From a virus: 21,858 bases of DNA. Positions within the stretch are counted from its first letter, which is position 1. Each line of letters begins with the position of its first letter. Both the position numbers and the translations under genes were made by a program. Shown here piece by piece: positions 14,496-21,858 of this stretch. The stretch lies in IMG/VR virus record IMGVR_UViG_3300007236_000076, positions 1-21,858 of that record; one strand, written 5' to 3'. The notes below the pieces were generated by a model, which did not search any database, was not told the DNA's origin, and saw nothing but the letters and a program-made list of their open reading frames with translations.

Positions 14496-14575
14496 GTTGA
14501 TTCACCTCTTTATTGATATTATCATATTATTATTACAACAATATAGTATATTATCATTATAAGAAAAATATGATA
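14496..14575 (-). promoter_or_regulatory. AT-rich promoter region of the GTPase cassette
   Basis: About 62 of the 70 bases from 14511 to 14580 are A or T, against roughly half in the surrounding genes. The region holds a perfect 6-base palindrome with a central G (aatatagtatatt, 14540-14552) and an outer inverted repeat tatcatatt / aatatgata at 14520-14528 and 14567-14575. Read on the minus strand it offers TATA-like ATAATATACTATATT about 25-30 bases before a plausible transcription start, followed by the GAGGTGA site. It lies at a boundary between the giant gene and the cassette. An origin or a protein-binding site is an alternative. Confidence 0.55.
14556..14571 (-). terminator. Possible T-rich terminator of the giant gene
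   Basis: Directly after the TAA of the giant gene the minus strand reads ATATTTTTCTTATAA, with a T5 run followed by CTT. Archaeal polymerases stop at such U-runs without needing a hairpin. There is no GC-rich stem ahead of it. Confidence 0.4.
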
Positions 14576-17500
14576 TTATTGAGAATCATCTTCTCCCAAT
14601 TGCGGCACGTTCGGTCGAGGGAAAAGTTGGAATTGCGGCAACCCTGCCGTTTCAAGTTGCTGTTGTGGTGTCATTGGGATTCGCGGTGATGGCATTTGAG
14701 ATACCGTCGTTGGTTGCTTTTGCGGTGCGACAGGAGGCGCAAGTGATACAGGGCGTTGTGCTGTTGATTGTATCGGCGTTCCCGCGTGCCTTCGGTGCGC
14801 TATCGAATCGTATATATGTAAATCATCGAAGCGACCGTGTTGCCATGTGGGGTGGAAACCGTTGATGCCTTTTATCACGTTTTCAAATTCTTTCATTTCG
14901 GCTTGATTCAATTTTCCTTCTGATGCCGCTTGCGACACCTCTTCGGCTGACGCGAATCCACCCTTTTCCATCAAGTCCATCATTTTTTGGTCATAAACGA
15001 CATTTGGCGTATATTCGTGTTCAGCCACTTTCCACATCAAGTCGTGCATTTGTTTGTCTTGTTGTCGCGCTTCTTCGGATGCGCTGTAATTGACAGCGAC
15101 GCTTTCTTTGAAGACTTGTTGCGCGTTTGGAATGGAGTGCGGTGTTACGTCGGCAGGTTTAGCGTCGTTCAAAATTTCTTCTTTGAAATCATCACCTTTC
15201 AAACCTGCAACCTTTTTCGACATCGTTAATTTCTTTTCCATATCGTTCTCATCTTGGAATCCTAACATTCGCGCGGCTTCGTTGTAGGCTTGAGTCATGA
15301 GGGGGGTATCGTTTTGTATGAGTGTCAGGAAGTTACCCGGCGACATGCGCGTGTCAGCCGACAATCCAACTCTTTTGTTCGCGGACACAATCTTTTCGTG
15401 CAATCCAACGTGGGACAATCCGTCGTATTCTTCACACAACTGTTTCAAACCTGTCAAAAGCGCGAATTGATGCCACATTGGTTTGACTGCGTTTCGGACT
15501 TCTGCATTGTATTCCGCGTCTAACCCTTTTCGCTTAACAGGGCCGTGAACGTATTCTCCTTCCTTTAAATCGCGTGAGAAGTATAAATTGCGCTTCGATT
15601 GTTTCATTTGATTTTTAATTTCGTCAGTCCATGTAGGTTCGGCTGATGACGTCTCGACATTTTCAAAATCGACTCTTCGGTCAGCATCAAATCCGAATTC
15701 ATCCAACAACGCTGACAAAGCAGGGTGCGACATCTTGGTCAGTTTTTGCTTCACCATCGGTGTGTATTTCACACCTTTTTCTCGCGCATCGTTGGCTTCT
15801 TTGTCATCAGCGCGTCCTGTGGTGACAAGATTCAACATTTTGTTGGCTTCTTCTTCGTCGAAGCCACTCTCGCCCGTATGACGATTCCATGCTTGAGTGA
15901 ATTCAGGTGAGTGTCGGAACAAATGAAGAACGTCTTCGACGTCCATAACGTAAGGCTTACCTGCGTTCTTAGGATGAAAAATTTCTCTTAGCGACTCAAA
16001 CGGTGTTTGAAAACGCCCATGTTCATAGATGAGTGAACTATATTCCGAAGGATTGTCTCCCCTTAATCGACCTTCTTTGTCCACGCTGAATTGTTGTTTT
16101 TCACTTCTTACAAGATGACGTGTCGCGTAATCGTGAAGTCGTTCCATTGCTTCCGACACTTCATGCTCTTCGTCTCCGTGAGACATGGATTTGTCAGGGT
16201 GGTTGAGAACCGTGTTGAGCAATTCAAGAACTTCATCTTTGTCTTGACCATTTTCAATAGCCGTGTTCGCCATGTTACTTGCGCGCACTTCAATCATGTT
16301 TTCGTGATACGCTCTCATCAGCGCGTCACTCTTTACTTCGCTTTCAGGTAATTGGTCGATACCTGCTGAATCTTGCGGTTGTTGTGCGAGCCGCTCAATT
16401 GCGTCTTCCATTGAAGCAGGAGCCATCTGACGAGGCGATGCGTCTTCTTCTCCTTGTTCGGCTCTAAATTGCGCAACAAGGTCTTGGAACGTCTTTTCTC
16501 TTCTTCGCGCTTCGTCTCCGCCACCGTAACGCTTTGCGTTCAATTCTCGGATTGTTCCCATGTTGGTCAAAGGTGCAAACATACCTCTCGCGACGTTGTC
16601 TTTGAACACCTCAAGTGCCATACTTTTTGTCGAAGGGCGTCCTTTGACACCCATAACTCGACCCAACTTTTCTTGAAGTGTGTCGGTTGTAAACGATTTA
16701 CCATGATGAGGATTGTGTCGTTCACCTTCATATGAGTGTTCGACACCATTATCATCGACCATTGAATATCCCTTGAGCCAATCGTCGTCGTCAGGGTGAA
16801 GAATGCCGTGTCCGTGACATTGCGAACAAACACCGTCAGCACACCGTCCTGTGGGCGAATCTTCGTTTTCGTGGTCGCAATCAGGGCAAGTGACGTGATG
16901 ATGTTCGTGTGGCTCTTTTCGCGAACCTTCAAAATTTTCTTTGTTTGGTGGGCGCAAGTGTTTTCTGATGTGTTCTCTCATCGCTTTACTTTGAGGGTGC
17001 GCGTTGCGAAGTAGTGGATTATGGGCGCGTATGTAGGATATTGCATCATTCATAGTGACGGCTCGATTACCACCACACGTTCCGCACGCAGTCGCACCAC
17101 CGCGAGAAAATGGCACGTCGAACGATTCACCGTTTTTAATTCGCTTAAGTTCTTCATCGGTGTAATGACTGTTTTGAATGGCTTTTGCAATCTCGTTTTC
17201 AGTCATCTCTTTTTCTTCTTCTTCTATGGTTTTGTTGCCCGTCAAAATATCCAAGCGCGCTCTTGTCATATCAGCCTCGTTGTATTGAGCATCAAGAATA
17301 GCGTTCATTTGTTTGCGCGAAAGTCCGCGCTTGTTGTATTTACGACTGTGGGCTTGCAACACAGCCATGTCAGAAAGATTTGGTAAGTGCTTGTTGTTGT
17401 CCATGAACGTGAGACCTGTTCCACCACTTGCGCCCATTTGACCCACCATGTATTCGTCAGGTGCATACAAAGTTGATTGGCGCGTATTGCCCTCTCCGTC

Positions 17501-20500
17501 AGCCATGAAGACAGTCGAAAGAGGGAAGCCATCGTCGCCTGTGTAAAGTTGTTCACGCAACTTAAGAAGCATGTTGAGTTGCTTCTTTTCGTCTTTTTCT
17601 TTGAGAATAGGCGCGAGAAGGTTTTCGTATTTTTTCTTCTTTTCGTTGTATGACATGCAATTGACCAATGCACCAAGCGCGTATTCGTTTCGTCGCTTGT
17701 TGTATTCTTCGTCGTTTCTGACGATTTCAGTCTTTGATTCAATGCCGCTTATTCGATTCTTCATTCTCTTGAAGTAATCGGCAGGATTCTTCACACCATC
17801 CCTGAATGCTTCCTTTTCAAAGAACAACGTTTTACCTGCTTGGAGGAACGAGTTCTTAGGAACTTCGGTAAATCGAATTGCACCGCGCCCCGCCTCAACA
17901 TTCTCAATCAACGGTTTGTCGAGAACGAGACGGTAATTTTCACCTTGTTTTCGCGGTGGGCGACTGTCGACGATGCGATAGGTCTGATTACTCAAGTGAC
18001 TCAGCGACCCTACGGTGATTTGAGAGTCGCCAATTTTGATGTTATGAAGACCCATAGCATATCGCGGAATCTCAATCTCTCTTTGCCCCATTTGAGCGTC
18101 CTGCACCATATCGACATGTCCGTCGCGTATAGCGTGCAATCTTTCGTTGAGTTCATCCGCGTGTTGTTGTGCTATCGCCGCCTTTTGTTGCATCGCGATT
18201 GCGTGTCCTTTAGGATTAACTTTTTCCTGCAAATTACCGCTTTCGACGCGCTTACCGAACTCTTTGTTCCACGCATCCATCGCGAGTTGATAACGTTCTT
18301 CGATACCACCCAAGTGTTCTTGAAGCATCTGATACCGACGCAACTTTGCTTCGTTCTTTTTGGCGAGATTGATGTCTTTGCTGTTGTTTACAATGAACTT
18401 CTTGATGTCGCTTCTTCCTTTGAAATCTTTGACTTTGTAATTGTATTTCTTTTTACCCTCTTTGTATTGGTATTTGCCGTCTTCGACGTCGTTCATAATC
18501 TCCAACGCTTCAACAAGACCACCCATTTGCGCGTTGAACAAATTGTCCAATCGCAACTGTTCACGTTCTTCGTCGCCCATGAAATTTGAACCCGCAATAT
18601 GTCCAATCGCGACACGTTGCGCGGCAGAACTTCTCGCTCCACCCATCGGTTGAATTTTTTCATCTTTGAATTTGATGCCCGGAAATTCAACGTCCAAATC
18701 TTCAATTTTTTCGTTGTATTTCAGCGCGGCTTTGCGTATTTGATTCTTGATTTCTCGACGAACACCGTCGCGACCACCCTGATAGTATTTCGCTTTACGT
18801 TCCAATTTGCTTTTGAATGTGCTAAATTCAGTTCCTTCACCCAACACATGATGTGCAATCTTAGCCAACGACGTTTTGCTTTCATCGTCAGAAAACAACG
18901 GAATGTATTCGTCTTCGTTCGTTAGTGTATTGAAGATGAAATCGAGTTGCGGAACCATGACACGCTTGTGTTTTATCGACGATGTGCGTGCGCCGTCGCG
19001 AGCCATCCTCGCCTCTTCAGGCGTCGACGATGAAAAATGCTTAGGGTGACACGCAACACATTGCTCTTCATCGTCAATGATTTTTTCTTTGCGCTTATCA
19101 GGTAAGCCTTCCAATTCTTCTCCTTCTTTTGGTTTCGCGTTGTGATGGTCGATGTGTCGCTTTGTTTGCGCTATTCTTTCTTCGTAGCGCGCTGTATTCT
19201 CAGCGTGTGCATCGTTCATTCGCTTGATAGCATACATTGTTCGCAACGCCGCACCTTTCGTTATGTCGCCGCCCAACTTACCAAACATGCTCGCGAATGC
19301 TTGGTCGAATCCTTCTTTTGTAAATCCTGAATTTGCATAGCGCGCTCCCATATCAGCAATGTCGATGGGGTCAATGCCGAATTGTTCAGCGATGTTGCGC
19401 AACTCTTCTGCGTCTCTCGCCGCTTTGTTGAGGAATTGTTGCGTGACCCCTGCTTCAAAACATGTGTTGTATCGCTCAATGTTCTTTTCAGATTGCTTGT
19501 TTAATGCTGATTCAGGGTCGTCAGCGTTTACTATTTGATTCATATTGTAAATGTCTTCGGTGTTGAGATTCAAGTCCATAATTTCTTTTAACGACAGACC
19601 GCTTTTCCTCAACTTCCCTCTCACTTGAACAACGCGACGATTCGCTCCAACCAAATCATCCATGAACTTCGATGCTTCTTTGATGATTTGAATTTCGTCG
19701 AGTTTATGATACGGGTGGCCTTCAGGGAAGTCATCTCCGTGAGGAATTTCGCTGAAATACGTCGGACGATAGTCTCCTGTGACGTCGTTCAACACTTGGT
19801 CGCGAAGGTAATTGTATTCATCTCGACCACCTTCAAACATGTCGTTTTCCAACATGAAATCTAAATCGAGAAGACGGCTATCTTGCGCGACTGTTGCTTG
19901 TCCTCCACCACGTCTCGTTGATGCAGTATAACGCCCCAACTTGGTCTGCTTTACACCACCTTTCGTTCCTTTTACTTCACGTTGCATTTCTTCAACAGAA
20001 GGAAGATTGGCTGTTTCACCGCGCGCACTTCTATCTCCACCACGTTCAGTTCGCTCCTGCAAACCAACGTCTTTGATGTCGGCTGACACTCCCACTTCAG
20101 GCATTTTCGCTTTGCTATCCACTTCATCTCCCAACTGATACAGAATGCCTTCATCTAAAGCAGTAGCAAGAGCAGGGTGCGCTTCCATTTCATTATCGAA
20201 TTGAGGCGGGTCGCGTGCAATTGCGCGTCGATTCTTTTCGCTGTTCGGTGCGTCTCCGCGTAAGAAAAATTCCGTCATACCATCAGGTGCGTTTGGTCGC
20301 GATTCCAACGTCACACCCATCTTACGCGCCTGTTCGTAAAACGAAGGCGTAACGAAGTCGGGAGCCTTGATTGACGTTGCCGCACGACCAAAGCGTCCAC
20401 CGCGTCCCGCAGTCCCGACAGCACGATTTTGTAGGAATACGCGCATGTGTTTGTTCAAATCTTCTTGAACCAACTGCACCGCTTCTTTGACGTCAGATAG

Positions 20501-21499
20501 ACCTTCGTCCTTCGCTTTACGGTCAATCAACCGCTTCCATTTGTTCATTTCTTTCGCTTTACCCGCATACACTTCGCCGGGTCGGAATACAGGGCTTGAG
20601 AAAACCTGTTGTTCATACAACTTCTTTGCTCTATCAAGGTCAGCGCGCACTTTTCGCGGCTCATCAAAATATGCCGCCTGTTCTTCAGGCGTTTTGTATT
20701 GCGCGCTAAAGTCTTCACGGTTTGGTTTGGCTTGAGTGACACCTTCCAACATGCTTTGCGGTATGTCGCGCAATGACTTTCGACCCGACACTCTTACCAT
20801 CGAACCTTTCTTTGGTCGCTCTTTGAATTTGCCAAGACTGCGGAACGTTGTTTCACTCAACGGGTGTCGAGACTTTTCTTTGAAGTATTCCATCAACTTG
20901 TTTTTTCCTCGCGGCGAATCAGCGTTGTCAATCCATGCTGTGATGTCAGGTGGCACGCCATGTGTTTTCATTCGCTTCCCTAATTCACCGTTGTCTTGTT
21001 CGTCGATGTCTTTAATGAACTGCAACTCTTGACCGTCTAACGGTTCGCGACCGAGCAAATCCGCTTCTTTTTCTAAAAATTCTTCGCTTTGAAAGTGTTC
21101 AATCATCTTGTCGAGTGAATCAAGAACGCGCTTCGTAATAATCGGAACAGACATCATGCTCGGTATTGCGATGTCACCCTCTTCATCAAGCACTTCGCTG
21201 TATCGTTGGTCTTCGTCAAGACCCAATTTATCAGCCAACATATTGTTGTTCGCGAAAAGAATGTCGTCGTAAAGTTCACCGAAGTCAATGTCACCGACTT
21301 CTGTAAATTCATCGTCGTCTTCTTCACCTTCTTTCCAGCGCGGAGGATTTTTCATCAATTTTTCCATGTATCGCGCCATGAGCCTGTCAGCCAACTGTTG
21401 ATTGGTTGGTGCTGTGCGCCTCATACCACGCTTGAATCGTCGGACGGTGTCCTCTTCCTCTTCTTCGTCGGCCTTGATGATACGGACAAAGCGACGCAT
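14576..21499 (-). CDS. Giant 2,307-residue protein of unknown function
   Basis: One unbroken frame of 6.9 kb. The protein is charged and helical without membrane segments or a signal peptide. The N-terminus has an acidic DEEEEED run. Three parts carry Cys motifs: CVACH near 812, CGTCGG near 1470, and a cluster at about 1537-1563 with CPDCDHE, CADGVC and CSQCHGHG, the last like a DnaJ-type zinc centre. A His-rich HEHHH precedes that cluster. Long coiled-coil stretches fill the middle, and the last about 70 residues are Pro/Gln-rich. I see no polymerase, nuclease, protease or lysozyme motif. Giant proteins of tailed viruses include tape measures, internal ejected proteins and polyvalent proteins. 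A tape measure is less likely because no hydrophobic segments are seen. The ATG at 21499 is taken as start; an in-frame TTG is at 21520 and neither has a good ribosome site. Confidence 0.85.
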   Translation of the reverse strand: MRRFVRIIKADEEEEEDTVRRFKRGMRRTAPTNQQLADRLMARYMEKLMKNPPRWKEGEEDDDEFTEVGDIDFGELYDDILFANNNMLADKLGLDEDQRYSEVLDEEGDIAIPSMMSVPIITKRVLDSLDKMIEHFQSEEFLEKEADLLGREPLDGQELQFIKDIDEQDNGELGKRMKTHGVPPDITAWIDNADSPRGKNKLMEYFKEKSRHPLSETTFRSLGKFKERPKKGSMVRVSGRKSLRDIPQSMLEGVTQAKPNREDFSAQYKTPEEQAAYFDEPRKVRADLDRAKKLYEQQVFSSPVFRPGEVYAGKAKEMNKWKRLIDRKAKDEGLSDVKEAVQLVQEDLNKHMRVFLQNRAVGTAGRGGRFGRAATSIKAPDFVTPSFYEQARKMGVTLESRPNAPDGMTEFFLRGDAPNSEKNRRAIARDPPQFDNEMEAHPALATALDEGILYQLGDEVDSKAKMPEVGVSADIKDVGLQERTERGGDRSARGETANLPSVEEMQREVKGTKGGVKQTKLGRYTASTRRGGGQATVAQDSRLLDLDFMLENDMFEGGRDEYNYLRDQVLNDVTGDYRPTYFSEIPHGDDFPEGHPYHKLDEIQIIKEASKFMDDLVGANRRVVQVRGKLRKSGLSLKEIMDLNLNTEDIYNMNQIVNADDPESALNKQSEKNIERYNTCFEAGVTQQFLNKAARDAEELRNIAEQFGIDPIDIADMGARYANSGFTKEGFDQAFASMFGKLGGDITKGAALRTMYAIKRMNDAHAENTARYEERIAQTKRHIDHHNAKPKEGEELEGLPDKRKEKIIDDEEQCVACHPKHFSSSTPEEARMARDGARTSSIKHKRVMVPQLDFIFNTLTNEDEYIPLFSDDESKTSLAKIAHHVLGEGTEFSTFKSKLERKAKYYQGGRDGVRREIKNQIRKAALKYNEKIEDLDVEFPGIKFKDEKIQPMGGARSSAAQRVAIGHIAGSNFMGDEEREQLRLDNLFNAQMGGLVEALEIMNDVEDGKYQYKEGKKKYNYKVKDFKGRSDIKKFIVNNSKDINLAKKNEAKLRRYQMLQEHLGGIEERYQLAMDAWNKEFGKRVESGNLQEKVNPKGHAIAMQQKAAIAQQHADELNERLHAIRDGHVDMVQDAQMGQREIEIPRYAMGLHNIKIGDSQITVGSLSHLSNQTYRIVDSRPPRKQGENYRLVLDKPLIENVEAGRGAIRFTEVPKNSFLQAGKTLFFEKEAFRDGVKNPADYFKRMKNRISGIESKTEIVRNDEEYNKRRNEYALGALVNCMSYNEKKKKYENLLAPILKEKDEKKQLNMLLKLREQLYTGDDGFPLSTVFMADGEGNTRQSTLYAPDEYMVGQMGASGGTGLTFMDNNKHLPNLSDMAVLQAHSRKYNKRGLSRKQMNAILDAQYNEADMTRARLDILTGNKTIEEEEKEMTENEIAKAIQNSHYTDEELKRIKNGESFDVPFSRGGATACGTCGGNRAVTMNDAISYIRAHNPLLRNAHPQSKAMREHIRKHLRPPNKENFEGSRKEPHEHHHVTCPDCDHENEDSPTGRCADGVCSQCHGHGILHPDDDDWLKGYSMVDDNGVEHSYEGERHNPHHGKSFTTDTLQEKLGRVMGVKGRPSTKSMALEVFKDNVARGMFAPLTNMGTIRELNAKRYGGGDEARRREKTFQDLVAQFRAEQGEEDASPRQMAPASMEDAIERLAQQPQDSAGIDQLPESEVKSDALMRAYHENMIEVRASNMANTAIENGQDKDEVLELLNTVLNHPDKSMSHGDEEHEVSEAMERLHDYATRHLVRSEKQQFSVDKEGRLRGDNPSEYSSLIYEHGRFQTPFESLREIFHPKNAGKPYVMDVEDVLHLFRHSPEFTQAWNRHTGESGFDEEEANKMLNLVTTGRADDKEANDAREKGVKYTPMVKQKLTKMSHPALSALLDEFGFDADRRVDFENVETSSAEPTWTDEIKNQMKQSKRNLYFSRDLKEGEYVHGPVKRKGLDAEYNAEVRNAVKPMWHQFALLTGLKQLCEEYDGLSHVGLHEKIVSANKRVGLSADTRMSPGNFLTLIQNDTPLMTQAYNEAARMLGFQDENDMEKKLTMSKKVAGLKGDDFKEEILNDAKPADVTPHSIPNAQQVFKESVAVNYSASEEARQQDKQMHDLMWKVAEHEYTPNVVYDQKMMDLMEKGGFASAEEVSQAASEGKLNQAEMKEFENVIKGINGFHPTWQHGRFDDLHIYDSIAHRRHAGTPIQSTAQRPVSLAPPVAPQKQPTTVSQMPSPRIPMTPQQQLETAGLPQFQLFPRPNVPQLGEDDSQ

Positions 21500-21540
21500 T
21501 GATGATAGGGAAGCCGACAACAGCCTTGAAGATAGCGGTC

Positions 21541-21564
21541 AGAAAATTTTTGAAATTTTTTTTT
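21541..21564 (-). promoter_or_regulatory. A/T tract, possible TATA region of the giant gene
   Basis: A run of A and T (AAAATTTTTGAAATTTTTTTTT on the plus strand, shortened here to its core) lies 44-65 bases upstream of the ATG and about 20-45 bases upstream of the alternative TTG. This is a fitting distance for an archaeal TATA element giving a short or leaderless transcript. No consensus BRE was recognised. Confidence 0.35.
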
Positions 21565-21607
21565 GACCCCACGAAAAAAATGTCTGTATTTCGCACGCGG
21601 TTAAGCA

Positions 21608-21664
21608 GGGCAAATTGTCGCGCGAGAAGCGCGACTCCGCCTAAGCGCGATAAGCAATTTGCCC
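21608..21664. repeat. 10-bp inverted repeat enclosing a 7-bp hairpin
   Basis: GGGCAAATTG at 21608-21617 is mirrored exactly by CAATTTGCCC at 21655-21664. Inside lies GTCGCGC / GCGCGAC (21617-21623 and 21629-21635) with loop GAGAA. The two arms could form a stem with an internal side hairpin in DNA or RNA. Confidence 0.85.
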
Positions 21665-21672
21665 GCGAGAGA

Positions 21673-21697
21673 GCGCATCGCGTGAAGCGCGATGCGT
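21673..21697. repeat. 9-bp hairpin GCATCGCG/CGCGATGC
   Basis: Arms CGCATCGCG (21674-21682) and CGCGATGCG (21688-21696) are perfectly complementary around the loop TGAAG; a G-T pair extends the stem by one. Confidence 0.85.
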
Positions 21698-21779
21698 CGC
21701 AGTCGCGCGAAGCGCGACGCTCAGGCGCGATGCAATTGTGAGCGACGCCTATGTCGCGATGCTTCATATATCGCGATGC
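21675..21779. repeat. Five copies of CGCGATGC (four direct, one inverted)
   Basis: Direct copies start at 21688, 21726, 21755 and 21772; the inverted copy GCATCGCG is at 21675-21682. The spacing is 38, 29 and 17 bases, so this is not a regular array. It resembles clustered protein-binding sites (iterons) more than a tandem repeat. Confidence 0.75.
21702..21718. repeat. 7-bp hairpin GTCGCGC-GAA-GCGCGAC
   Basis: The same two 7-base arms as in the hairpin at 21617-21635 recur here around a GAA loop, so the stem sequence is used twice within 100 bases while the loop differs. Confidence 0.85.
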
Positions 21780-21858
21780 ATCCGCGACAAGCGAAATATC
21801 GCGCGGGGTTGTTCGCGCCGACATCTTATCGCGATACTCATTCTGTCGCGCTCCAACC

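Larger units (their letters stand above)
21500..21858. other. Non-coding region with hairpins and CGCGATGC repeats
   Basis: No convincing gene is seen in this 359-base stretch; the open frames across it give only Arg/Ala/Ser-rich sequence caused by the repeats. It holds several perfect inverted repeats and five copies of an 8-base word (listed separately), plus the palindrome TATCGCGATA at 21827-21836. Such structure next to a virus operon suits a replication origin, a packaging (pac/cos-like) site, a structured RNA, or a regulatory region; which one cannot be decided. Confidence 0.7.

Noticed and set aside
17840-18589. 249-codon plus-strand open frame
   Set aside because: It lies wholly opposite the giant gene, has no ribosome site or recognisable domain, and its Phe/Val/Leu-rich make-up is what an antisense frame of this gene gives.
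19050-19064. CVACH in the giant protein as a cytochrome c heme site
   Set aside because: A single CxxCH in a large protein with no signal peptide and other zinc-type Cys motifs is not enough for heme binding.
21675-21779. CRISPR array
   Set aside because: The repeated unit is only 8 bases, spacing is irregular and one copy is inverted.
21387-21824. Open frames across the repeat region on both strands (145 and 80 codons)
   Set aside because: Their Arg/Ala/Ser-rich sequence follows from CGCG-rich repeats; there is no ribosome site, and hairpins explain the region better.
1-21858. tRNA or rRNA genes
   Set aside because: I saw no cloverleaf-like segment or rRNA core sequence; the hairpins at the right end do not match tRNA arms.

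Overview
The window is a piece of a tailed double-stranded DNA virus or provirus (Caudoviricetes-type packaging genes). It holds a complete large terminase, the first 381 codons of a portal protein, a plausible small terminase or other DNA-binding protein, and many virus-type small proteins. Almost everything is on the minus strand in tightly packed operons with ATGA and TTGA stop/start overlaps. Major capsid, protease and tail genes are not visible and may lie beyond position 1, past the portal. The host cannot be fixed from the sequence. Ribosome-binding sites of the GGTGA/GAGGTGA type, frequent TTG/GTG starts and a LAGLIDADG domain fit an archaeal host. The small proteins that resemble DUF5872 and DUF6321 families suggest a marine or aquatic virus. 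Both points are inference.

Layout, in the direction of minus-strand transcription (right to left). 21500-21858: non-coding, with strong hairpins and repeated CGCGATGC words. 14576-21499: one giant 2,307-residue protein of unknown function. 14496-14575: a very AT-rich gap, likely terminator plus promoter, followed by a possible 15-codon leader ORF. 11248-14446: a six-gene cassette with a Ras/Arf-like GTPase, three or four small membrane proteins and a cysteine-containing partner. 10987-11307: the only plus-strand gene, a small Cys-rich protein. 4237-10961: a packaging/virion operon with a duplicated Zn-HTH protein (candidate small terminase), three large low-complexity proteins and the large terminase. 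2527-4240: a run of six very small, mostly Cys-rich or basic proteins. 1145-2545: a coiled-coil/winged-helix protein fused to a LAGLIDADG endonuclease domain. 1-1145: a portal protein carrying two zinc-ribbon-like motifs, cut by the window edge.

The genes fit a head-packaging region: the Zn-HTH protein and terminase would recognise and cut DNA and pump it through the portal. The large charged or Q/P/G-rich proteins are probably virion or assembly components. The GTPase/membrane cassette is the least familiar part and the best candidate for an undescribed system. Across the whole window I found no GATC, AGCT or CTAG by eye, where roughly 80 of each would be expected by chance. This points to strong selection by restriction-type defences of the host.
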